A stretch of DNA of 22,494 nt from Methanosarcina sp. UBA293. Lineage in GTDB: Archaea; Halobacteriota; Methanosarcinia; Methanosarcinales; Methanosarcinaceae. Location of the stretch: contig DALS01000029.1 of NCBI GenBank assembly GCA_002499445.1, positions 1 to 22,494 of the forward strand, read 5' to 3'. Numbering within the stretch: the first letter of the stretch is position 1; each line of letters starts with the position of its first letter. A program made the translations under genes and the position numbers. Below the pieces are notes generated by a model. The model worked only from the letters and a program-made list of their open reading frames with translations. It was not told the origin of the DNA and searched no databases. Positions 1 through 6,273 of this stretch are shown in pieces.

Positions 1-163
1 AAAGAATTCCTACCTGGTTCATCCCGGCTGCAAGTCCTTTCTCTATAATTTCAGCTGGTTCCATTACCTCTTTTGCTTTCTCGACAACTGCAATTACCCT
101 GTCTTTCTTACAGGAAATAATTGCATCTGAAAGCTCTTGAATAAGCTCCTCTTTGCTTGCCAT
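1..163 (-). CDS. Methylamine-type corrinoid protein, N-terminal part (MtbC-like), truncated by window edge
   Basis: Only the first 54 codons are visible; the gene runs off the left edge. The protein begins MASKEELIQELSDAIISC and continues with KEVMEPAEIIEKGLAAGMNQVG. This is the N-terminal helical (cap) domain of small methyltransferase corrinoid proteins (MtbC, MttC, MtmC), which carry the corrinoid between a methylamine:corrinoid methyltransferase and a corrinoid:coenzyme M methyltransferase in the cytoplasm. The cobalamin-binding His motif DxHxxG would lie outside the window. From memory the sequence resembles dimethylamine protein MtbC most, but the substrate cannot be settled from this fragment. 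The start is the ATG at 161-163, preceded by a purine-rich AAAGGGGGAT ribosome site. A TATA-like element lies about 70-80 nt upstream, giving a leader of about 45 nt. Confidence 0.8.
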   Translation of the reverse strand, partial: MASKEELIQELSDAIISCKKDRVIAVVEKAKEVMEPAEIIEKGLAAGMNQVGIL

Positions 164-230
164 TTTAAATCCCCCTTTCCCGAATCTTTGTTTTGTCCTT
201 AACAAAGTTTCTTAAAGATCATCACCGTTG

Positions 231-241
231 TGTTATAAAAA
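231..241 (-). promoter_or_regulatory. Candidate TATA box for the corrinoid-protein gene
   Basis: On the minus strand this reads TTTTTATAACA after an A/T-rich stretch. With a start about 25 nt downstream, transcription would begin near 205 and leave a leader of about 45 nt before the ATG at 163. Called by eye from the archaeal TATA consensus. Confidence 0.4.
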
Positions 242-503
242 ATTTGATTTTCCCAATCCTTGATGTGGTCAGGAAACCATTGGAGGTTAGGAAGCCATGA
301 TGATCAGCAAATATAGTGTTTAGAGAACCCTGATTCGGGAATTAACATATTAAGCTTCATTTAGATGATTCGGTGCAATGATAACTAATGTCGCTTACTG
401 AGTTAACTCTCAAATCCCCGTTTTCTGATTTTACAGACTCAGACCTGGGTTTCCACCCCCTGAATATCATGAAATCTGCATGCTTGAGTATTTACAATCC
501 TAG

Positions 504-552
504 TTTTGGGAAGATTCTATTTTGGAGAGATTCTCCAACTTTGGAGAGATTC
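504..552. repeat. Three spaced copies of a 13-bp TTTGGAGAGATTC-type repeat
   Basis: Two exact copies (521-533, 540-552) and one close copy (504-516, TTTGGGAAGATTC) are spaced 17 and 19 bp between starts. The middle copy is part of a perfect GGAGA-GAT-TCTCC dyad. Regular spacing of nearly two helical turns is compatible with a protein-binding site, but no promoter is assigned next to it. Confidence 0.55.
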
Positions 553-937
553 GAGCAAGTTGTCCTGTTTGAATGCACTTTTTAATCCCTCTAGATTTTT
601 CGGTAAACTTTAGATTCTAATGAATCTTTCCCATATATTATTCCAAATTTATGTATTTATTTATATTCTCTGGAATTTTTTATGTCATTCTATTAAAACT
701 TTTTACTTATTTGTAGGAAAATCCTGGCTGCTTCGGGATTATACTGAAAAAAAATATTGTCACGAAGATAGATATTTAAAAAAGCTCTCAACGTCTCTTA
801 AACAGCTAAGAGAATTGATAAAAAGTGCATGAAAGCTAATAAATAGTCAAATCTGCTCATTAAACGTTAGTAATTATTTAGCTTAAGAAATGATAGTAAA
901 TACGTTCATTAAGCTTTATTACACAAGATAAGGCCCG

Positions 938-1312
938 TTAGTCCCCTTCTATACCTACAGTTTCTCCTACTGCAAGCATGAGTTCTCCATAGAGCAGTTT
1001 TTCAAGAGTCTCGGCTACGTACTTCCTTTGCTGGTATTTCTGGATATCCTCATGCATCCTGAGATCAGAATCTACCTGGACTCGAAGGAGAGCGAAATGA
1101 AAGGCTTTCTCATTCCTTATCTGGGCTGTATAGAAGGCTTCCAGCAGGTAAGGGAGTTTAAGGGGATCTTCTATAACTTCACTTAAAAGTAACATTTCTT
1201 CGGGAATATCCTGAAGATGTGAAGATATATCGTTTTTTCCAGTAATAAGTTGCAGGTTTTTTTTGGAATACTTTTTTTCGAGGATAATAATTTCGCCAAT
1301 TATACTCTTCAC
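938..1312 (-). CDS. Hypothetical protein, 124 aa
   Basis: I do not recognise the family. The protein is soluble and mostly helical by composition, with no signal peptide, membrane segment, Cys cluster or obvious catalytic motif. The middle and C-terminal parts (about residues 40-115) are rich in Leu, Glu, Lys and Arg, for example LPYLLEAFYTAQIRNEKAF and YVAETLEKLLYGELMLAV. It lies 122 bp downstream of sufB on the same strand, so it may be read from the same transcript, or separately. The assigned start is GTG (1310-1312), but the only good ribosome-site match, GAGGGGTG, overlaps this GTG, so the true initiation codon is uncertain. Coding status is supported by codon-like composition and by its position, not by homology. 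Confidence 0.6.
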   Translation of the reverse strand: MKSIIGEIIILEKKYSKKNLQLITGKNDISSHLQDIPEEMLLLSEVIEDPLKLPYLLEAFYTAQIRNEKAFHFALLRVQVDSDLRMHEDIQKYQQRKYVAETLEKLLYGELMLAVGETVGIEGD

Positions 1313-1434
1313 CCCTCACTCAAACTAGGTCTCGGATCCCCTATACAGGCTCCGGGGTAAATTCCCGGTATTTCTGGAATAGTCAAGTAATGATATTGAA
1401 GTAATAGCTCTATGTAAAAGGGAATAAAATGGTT

Positions 1435-2397
1435 TCAGGCCAGCATTCCCTTTACAATAATATCAATAGCATCGTCTTCTTCAAGGCCGCGGGCCATGAG
1501 AGTTTCAACTTCTTTTTTATCCACACACCCAATTGCAGCCTCATGGGTTACCTTTGCCAGAGGATTGTCAACACGCACAATGGGGATGGCTTCGGCTTTT
1601 GCATTGCCCTGGATAACCTCCATACAGTCAACATGTCCTCTGGCTCTAGGGGCGCGGCCTTCAGTAATTCCCCTGAACTCTGACACTGCGTCATCAGTAA
1701 TGGCAAGTCGGCTTTTGATCACGCTTCTAGCATTTTCCCCATTAAGGGATACTTTTTCCAGGATTTTTATTTTATCGTCCTTTTTCCCATACACCTTGGT
1801 AACCAGCTCACAAACAGCGTCTTTTTTAGCCTCTACGGTATAGTCAAATTCTAAATAGCCTACTCTGCCCGAAACAAGTGAGAAATTTGTGTAGTAGCTG
1901 CCTCCTTCCTCTATCTTTATATTAGCCTTCGGGATCACCTCAATTCCTCCATGGGGGCCGTGGAAGTGAGTCTCAGTATACTTTAATGAGGCATTTTTCC
2001 CTATGACCATTTGGGCATCCATTCTATGAATAACCTTCATAGCGTTAGGGAATGTACAGTGTGCGATGAGCTCAACAGCCGAATCTTCTTCAGCCACGAA
2101 ATTCATCTTTATTTCCTGAAGCCCGTCTTCCGGGATAAGTCCGAAACAGAGGTGTACAGGAAGTGGAATCTTGTACCCTTTCTTGATGATCATTTTAACA
2201 TCCACTCCATGTTCGGTCTCCTGAGTTTCGAGCACAATTCCTTCTGTCCCGTTCGCATTAAGCACCTTACTTCCACTTATCACAAGACTTGCAAGCTCAT
2301 GCTTATGCAGGATTGCAGCATCTCCCCCGGCTGCCGAATAGGCTGCATCCATATCTTCGATTTCGCTGGAAAGCGTACTAATGGTTATCTGGGTCAT
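1435..2397 (-). CDS. sufB: SufB/SufD-family Fe-S cluster assembly scaffold protein
   Basis: 320-aa SufB/SufD-family beta-helix protein, the scaffold that builds iron-sulfur clusters together with the SufC ATPase in the cytoplasm. At about 320 aa it is the short archaeal form, against roughly 480 aa for E. coli SufB. The C-terminal family signature is clear: RVDNPLAKVTHEAAIGCVD followed by a short helical tail (LMARGLEEDDAIDIIVKGML). The HEA of this motif (His near residue 285) is the conserved SufB/D signature, with a nearby Cys (about 291). The N-terminal half is divergent, as is usual. Its ATG overlaps the sufC stop codon by 4 bp (ATGA), so the two are translationally coupled and probably form a SufB-SufC complex. 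No sufD, sufS or sufE is present in the window. Confidence 0.92.
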   Translation of the reverse strand: MTQITISTLSSEIEDMDAAYSAAGGDAAILHKHELASLVISGSKVLNANGTEGIVLETQETEHGVDVKMIIKKGYKIPLPVHLCFGLIPEDGLQEIKMNFVAEEDSAVELIAHCTFPNAMKVIHRMDAQMVIGKNASLKYTETHFHGPHGGIEVIPKANIKIEEGGSYYTNFSLVSGRVGYLEFDYTVEAKKDAVCELVTKVYGKKDDKIKILEKVSLNGENARSVIKSRLAITDDAVSEFRGITEGRAPRARGHVDCMEVIQGNAKAEAIPIVRVDNPLAKVTHEAAIGCVDKKEVETLMARGLEEDDAIDIIVKGMLA

Positions 2398-3140
2398 TGT
2401 AAAGCCGCCTTAGGTGGGGACACCCTGCTGTCACACGGTATACACCTGTTTTTGAAAAATTCGCTAATTTCCAGGGGGTCTCCACTCCTGAGGATAGCCC
2501 CTTCACACATCAGGGACGCTTTATCGGAAGCAGCTGCAATCTCCTCTCTGTGTGTAATTACAAGTACCGAAGAACCATTTTCTTTTAAAGCCTGGATCAG
2601 AGCCACGATCTCTTTTAAGGAAACGACATCGATCCCGGAATCAGGTTCATCAAGAATTGCAAGTTTTGGTCTCATTGTGATTATCGAGGCTAACTCTATG
2701 CGTTTCCTTTCGCCTCCGCTGAGTGCCTCGCCAACTTCCCTGTCCAGGTATTTTTCGGGCTTAAGATCGACTTTTTTCAGGGCGTCTTTCAGCTCTTCTT
2801 CAGTAATGTCTCCATTGCCTTTTGCCCCGATTGCCAGGTAATCCCTGACCTTTAACCCTTCAAAACGGGCAGGTTCCTGCCAAGCAAGAGTAATGCCTTT
2901 TCTTGCACGTTCGGTTATTGAAAGCTTTGCGATATCTTCCCCATCAAAGATGAGGCTGCCTTCCTCGTGTTCATAGCCCTGGAGTCCCATAAGGGTGTAG
3001 GCAAGTGTACTTTTTCCTGCGCCGTTTGCACCTATAATGCTGTGAATTTCCTGGTCGCCGACCTCAAGATTAACCCCACGCAGGATTCTCTTCCCATCAC
3101 GGCTCAACACCAGGTTTTTTAAAGATAGAATCTTTGACAC
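2394..3140 (-). CDS. sufC: SufC Fe-S assembly ATPase (ABC-type)
   Basis: 248-aa soluble ABC ATPase that drives conformational change in the SufB scaffold. Visible motifs are Walker A GANGAGKST (37-45), Q-loop Gln88, signature LSGGERKR (140-147), Walker B KLAILDEPDSG (159-169) with the SufC-typical DEPDSGID, and switch His197. It starts 19 bp after cobY and overlaps sufB by 4 bp, so it appears to belong to the cob operon transcript. The start is uncertain. The first in-frame candidate is GTG (3138-3140), but this GTG is the end of the only Shine-Dalgarno-like string (AGAGGTG). Initiation three codons later, at ATT (3129-3131), would give correct spacing and an N-terminus (xLSLKNL) closer to typical SufC. 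I keep the GTG. Confidence 0.93.
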   Translation of the reverse strand: MSKILSLKNLVLSRDGKRILRGVNLEVGDQEIHSIIGANGAGKSTLAYTLMGLQGYEHEEGSLIFDGEDIAKLSITERARKGITLAWQEPARFEGLKVRDYLAIGAKGNGDITEEELKDALKKVDLKPEKYLDREVGEALSGGERKRIELASIITMRPKLAILDEPDSGIDVVSLKEIVALIQALKENGSSVLVITHREEIAAASDKASLMCEGAILRSGDPLEISEFFKNRCIPCDSRVSPPKAALQ

Positions 3141-3159
3141 CTCTAGTAAGTTTTTAATT

Positions 3160-3765
3160 TTAGCCCTGCAGCAGATCCCTGCAGCGTTGCAGGTCCTTAA
3201 CGGTATTTACGTTTATTGCTAGTTTGGGATTATCAAGTATCAGATTAAAGTCTTCCTGTTCGCTTCGGATTTGAGAACTGTCCAGAATATTAACTCCAGC
3301 AGGTACTATCAATTTCCCGTCCTTGTTAAAGACCGTATCTGGCCTGATTCCTGCTCCCTTACAAATGTTAATAGGGACATATACTGAAAGTGCAGGCTTA
3401 CCTTCTTCTTTATATTTCTCAATTACCGAATCTATAATTTTAGGGTTTATCAGGGGGAGATCTGACATAATAATCATTACAGGGCCTGTTGTTTCTGAGG
3501 CTTCTACCGCATGGATCATATCCCCTACATAGTTTCCCCCAAAGGTCCTGATTACGCGGACTTCTCCTTTGTAGCGTTCCTGGATCATGATCTCGGTTTT
3601 GGGGGTAACAGGCGAAACCGCTACAAAAACCCTGTCTATATTCTTTGAGGCCCTGAGAGTATCTATTACGTAGGCTATTAGGGGTTTTCCAAGCAATTCA
3701 ACACATGGCTTTTCTCCCATCCCAAGCCTTTGTCCGAACCCCCCAGCCATTACAATAGCATCCAT
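3160..3765 (-). CDS. cobY: CobY, GTP:adenosylcobinamide-phosphate guanylyltransferase
   Basis: 201-aa nucleotidyltransferase that converts adenosylcobinamide-phosphate and GTP to AdoCbi-GDP. It is the archaeal non-orthologous replacement for bacterial CobU and lacks the kinase activity. The N-terminus is MDAIVMAGGFGQRLGMGEKP, the glycine-rich nucleotide-binding loop followed by the Lys of the EKP motif typical of the MobA/CobY-like fold. MSDLPL (about residues 100-105) is the metal-binding Asp strand. A strong ribosome site (GGGAGGT) lies inside the 3' end of cobS, and the ATG overlaps cobS by 16 bp. The context inside cobD-cbiB-cobZ-cobS makes the assignment firm over other MobA-like enzymes. 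Confidence 0.93.
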   Translation of the reverse strand: MDAIVMAGGFGQRLGMGEKPCVELLGKPLIAYVIDTLRASKNIDRVFVAVSPVTPKTEIMIQERYKGEVRVIRTFGGNYVGDMIHAVEASETTGPVMIIMSDLPLINPKIIDSVIEKYKEEGKPALSVYVPINICKGAGIRPDTVFNKDGKLIVPAGVNILDSSQIRSEQEDFNLILDNPKLAINVNTVKDLQRCRDLLQG

Positions 3766-4592
3766 TCTAAACCTCCCATATTTCCGTTCAATGAAAGTTT
3801 CAGGATAACTGCGAGAATAATAAGAGCAGTTACCCTACCAATTTCGTTAGCAGTACCAATTCCGTCTCCGTTTAAGCCGCCAAAGTGGGCATTGCTCCGG
3901 TTAAGAAGCACCAGAGCCGAGGTACAGGCTCCCAGATAAGGCAGCAGACCTGCCCACCCGAAAGGCAGGAAACAAACAATGGCACCGAATACGAAGCCTA
4001 TCAAGAAATTCTTTCGGGTTGCTCCGTTTATAGTCATGGCTCCCAGGCCAGGGTAAGCCTGGTTTCCCTGTGGAGGTATGGGCTTTCCAAAGGCAGCAAT
4101 CGTTAACATGGACTGCTTTGCACTGACTTCTGCAATAAACATTGATGCAAACATTAAAACCGGAAGGTTAAGCCCGAAAACAGCCAGGCCTTCTTCCTGG
4201 ACTGCTCTTATAGAACCGTAGAAGGTGAGCAGCAGCAGCATGCAGAAAGCTACTCCGCCTGTCCCGAGGGTTGTATCCTTGAGGGCTTTGATTTTTTTCT
4301 CAAGCGACCCATGAGCCATAAAACCATCCCCCATGTCAGTGACTCCATCGAGGTGGTTAAAACCTGTAATATAATATACAAATCCCATAATAAGGGCTGC
4401 AAGAATAGGTCCTGGAAATATTACCTGTCCGATGTATGCAATCGCCCCTATCAGAAGGCCGAGCACGGCTCCTACTATAGGATAGAAGTATATCTTCTTC
4501 ATGAGTTCATCGATCCCTTCCATGCTGATTCCTACAGGGATCGTGGACAGAAAACCAAAACCCGATTTAAAAGCAAGTAAATATGAATTCAT
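3750..4592 (-). CDS. cobS: CobS, adenosylcobinamide-GDP ribazoletransferase (cobalamin synthase)
   Basis: Integral membrane protein, 280 aa from the ATG chosen here, that joins AdoCbi-GDP to alpha-ribazole (or its 5'-phosphate). Visible signatures are SGFGFLSTIPVGI near the N-terminus, the Asp-rich motif NHLDGVTDMGDGFMAHG (residues ~80-97; the DxxDG metal-binding motif of this family), KDTTLGTGG just after it, and six or more hydrophobic segments. The frame is open further upstream to a TTG (4611-4613) that overlaps the cobZ stop. I prefer the ATG at 4590-4592, because the sequence before it contains AGGCGAT at suitable spacing whereas the TTG has none. The 3' end overlaps cobY by 16 bp, consistent with one polycistronic message. 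Confidence 0.93.
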   Translation of the reverse strand: MNSYLLAFKSGFGFLSTIPVGISMEGIDELMKKIYFYPIVGAVLGLLIGAIAYIGQVIFPGPILAALIMGFVYYITGFNHLDGVTDMGDGFMAHGSLEKKIKALKDTTLGTGGVAFCMLLLLTFYGSIRAVQEEGLAVFGLNLPVLMFASMFIAEVSAKQSMLTIAAFGKPIPPQGNQAYPGLGAMTINGATRKNFLIGFVFGAIVCFLPFGWAGLLPYLGACTSALVLLNRSNAHFGGLNGDGIGTANEIGRVTALIILAVILKLSLNGNMGGLEWMLL

Positions 4593-4609
4593 TGGATATC
4601 GCCTGTTTT

Positions 4610-5152
4610 TCAATCTTTTCTTTCAAACTCTGCCATACCTCTTGAATACATGTTGGAGGATACGCCTCCTATAAGTCCCCCTATCACATCATCCATAAAA
4701 GGCCCCAGGTCTGCAAGGATTCCGGGTTTCTGTTTGTCATACCTGACAAATTCGAACGCACCCTTGGAGCCGCTAATATAAGTTGCAATACTTGTGCCAA
4801 GGACCTCGTCCGCGATTATAAAAGTAAGGTCCTTTTCATAGGAACTTTTGCTGAGGTTCGGAAGAGTTCCTGCCCTGCCTTCTCGTTCCAGCAGAATTCC
4901 TGAATAGATCAGAAGGCAGAGGTTTGGATCCGAAAGTGCGTACTTGAGTTCCCTTTTAAACAAAGCGTCTGCTTTCTCCCTGGTCTCAAGTCCTGGATGT
5001 GGGACATACATCTCAAGAGCCGTATCAGCAAGATCCTGAACACTGATGCCTTCTTCAGCAAGGACATCCAGGATATCGAGTGTAGCTTTTTCTTCTATTT
5101 TTTCAGGCTGCCCTTTTTTCAGGTCCCTTTCCTCAATATCGGATAACTTCAT
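4610..5152 (-). CDS. cobZ: CobZ, alpha-ribazole-5'-phosphate phosphatase (PgpA-like)
   Basis: 180-aa protein related to the phosphatidylglycerophosphatase A fold. The C-terminal half carries YDKQKPGILADLGPFMDDVIGGLIGG (residues ~137-162), matching the PgpA-type KP...DD metal/phosphate signature. In Methanosarcina mazei the protein in this genomic setting (MM2058) was shown experimentally to be the alpha-ribazole-phosphate phosphatase CobZ, replacing bacterial CobC; I assign by sequence type and identical context. It acts at the membrane-associated end of the pathway with CobS, the next gene. The ATG has a partial ribosome site (AGTGATC). A BRE/TATA-like element (CGAAGCTTATAGA on the minus strand) lies ~30 nt upstream, so cobZ and downstream genes may also have their own promoter. 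Confidence 0.9.
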   Translation of the reverse strand: MKLSDIEERDLKKGQPEKIEEKATLDILDVLAEEGISVQDLADTALEMYVPHPGLETREKADALFKRELKYALSDPNLCLLIYSGILLEREGRAGTLPNLSKSSYEKDLTFIIADEVLGTSIATYISGSKGAFEFVRYDKQKPGILADLGPFMDDVIGGLIGGVSSNMYSRGMAEFERKD

Positions 5153-5180
5153 ACGATCACTTCGGGGTTGTTAAAATGAT

Positions 5181-5195
5181 TCTATAAGCTTCGAA
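5181..5195 (-). promoter_or_regulatory. Candidate internal promoter (BRE + TATA) before cobZ
   Basis: On the minus strand the sequence reads TTCGAAGCTTATAGA: a purine-rich BRE-like CGAAG directly followed by a TATA-like CTTATAGA. The distance to the cobZ ATG (5152) predicts transcription starting near 5160 with a very short leader. It would allow cobZ-cobS-cobY-sufC-sufB to be expressed without cobD-cbiB. Called by eye. Confidence 0.4.
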
Positions 5196-5218
5196 AATCT
5201 TTAACGTTAGTGGCTTTT

Positions 5219-5268
5219 TCCTGAGCCCTCTTCTGTATAGAATTCGGAAAATCTCAGGAATCGGGCTC
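5219..5268. other. Two competing stems in the cbiB-cobZ spacer
   Basis: TCCTGAG (5219-5225) can pair perfectly with CTCAGGA (5253-5259), while GAGCCC (5223-5228) can pair perfectly with GGGCTC (5263-5268). The left arms share GAG, so the two stems cannot form together. This lies just after the cbiB stop on the minus strand, and 134 bp separates cbiB from cobZ, the largest gap in the operon. Confidence 0.4.
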
Positions 5269-5286
5269 TGGCAGGCACAGAAAGGG

Positions 5287-6273
5287 TTATGGATACAGGT
5301 GTATCCCTGCTATCTGGATCACTGCCGCAAAGGCAGCAAGTGAGAAGCCTGAAGCAACTGCTATTAATTGGGATACCCTTTTTATATCTTTTACTTCGGT
5401 TGGGGGGTATAAAGCCCCAAGTATATAATTATCGGGTTTTTCAAGTTTGACTCCGAGCGCGCCTGCAGTAGCTGCCATGGGATAGCCGGAATTGGGGGAT
5501 GGGGTTTTCATTCCGTCTTTAAGGGCGCTCTTTAAGCTGTTTAAGGGATTAATTTTTCCTTGCTTTTTTGGGACCAGAGCCACTGTAAAGGCTGCCGCAA
5601 GAATAAATATGACAGAGATCCGGGCAGGGATCCAGTTTAATACGTCATCGAGTTTTGCTGAGAAGTATCCAAGTTCCCTGTATGGTTCGGTTTTGTACCC
5701 AACCATTGAATCCAGAGTATTTACCGCTTTAAACGCGTATGCAGCCACAAGCCCGAATTCTCCGAAAAGGGCATAATAAAAAATGGGACTCAGAATGCCG
5801 TCAACATAGTTTTCGGATACGGATTCGACAACTGCAGAGGACATCTGGGTTGTGTTCAATTTGGAAGGATTCCGACTTACATAAATCGGGAGCAGTTCCC
5901 TGACGTTCTCAAGCCTATCTGCTTCAAGATGACTATAAATCTCCCTTGCAGGGCTAAGTAGACAGTTAATAGCAAAGGTGGCTTTCAGGAAATAAGCTTC
6001 AAGAAGGAGTGCAAGCACCCTGGGAATTCCCGGAAGGGCTGCAATGTAGAGCACAGAGTAGCCCAGCAAAGCTGCGAAAAAGACGCAACAGAGCGCCATT
6101 GCAGTTCCATAGAGTTTTCTATGAGTCTGAGGTGCCGCATCTTTTAAAATGTTGATTAATTTTCCTATCCATACCACAGGGTGTACGGCAGCAGGCGGCT
6201 CTCCTAAAAAAATGTCTATACCTGCTGCAAGCAGAAGTACCAGAGCAAGGTGCCCGCTGTCCGGCACAATCAT
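5287..6273 (-). CDS. cbiB: CbiB, adenosylcobinamide-phosphate synthase
   Basis: 328-aa integral membrane protein that attaches (R)-1-amino-2-propanol O-phosphate, the CobD product, to adenosylcobyric acid. Family landmarks in order: GEPPAAVHPVVWIGKLI near residues 24-40, SENYVDGILSPIFYY (residues ~153-167), FKAVNTLDSMVGYKTEPYRELG with FSAKLDDVLNWIPAR just after it, and SPNSGYPMAATAGALGVKLEKP near residue 260. There are about five to six hydrophobic membrane segments. Its ATG overlaps the stop of cobD by 4 bp, so the enzyme that makes the aminopropanol arm and the one that uses it are translationally coupled. Bacterial nomenclature calls this gene cbiB (S. enterica) or cobD (Pseudomonas); I use cbiB to avoid confusion with the neighbour. 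Confidence 0.95.
   Translation of the reverse strand: MIVPDSGHLALVLLLAAGIDIFLGEPPAAVHPVVWIGKLINILKDAAPQTHRKLYGTAMALCCVFFAALLGYSVLYIAALPGIPRVLALLLEAYFLKATFAINCLLSPAREIYSHLEADRLENVRELLPIYVSRNPSKLNTTQMSSAVVESVSENYVDGILSPIFYYALFGEFGLVAAYAFKAVNTLDSMVGYKTEPYRELGYFSAKLDDVLNWIPARISVIFILAAAFTVALVPKKQGKINPLNSLKSALKDGMKTPSPNSGYPMAATAGALGVKLEKPDNYILGALYPPTEVKDIKRVSQLIAVASGFSLAAFAAVIQIAGIHLYP

Larger units (their letters stand above)
164..937. other. Gene-free spacer of ~774 bp with a small repeat cluster
   Basis: No convincing gene. Two short plus-strand reading frames (388-585 and 620-832) lack ribosome sites, have AT-biased composition and resemble nothing I know. The left end holds the corrinoid-gene promoter. 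At 504-552 there are three related 13-mers about 18 bp apart: TTTGGGAAGATTC at 504-516, and TTTGGAGAGATTC at 521-533 and 540-552. The second overlaps a perfect palindrome, GGAGAGATTCTCC (523-535). The right end (860-937) is AT-rich and follows the 124-aa gene, so it probably holds that gene's termination signals. Confidence 0.6.

Noticed and set aside
620..832. 70-aa plus-strand frame
   Set aside because: No ribosome site, AT-biased composition, no recognisable features; cannot be supported as a gene.
2011..2841. 276-aa plus-strand reading frame across sufB/sufC
   Set aside because: It is antisense to two well-supported genes and has no ribosome site or recognisable motifs; it is a coding shadow.
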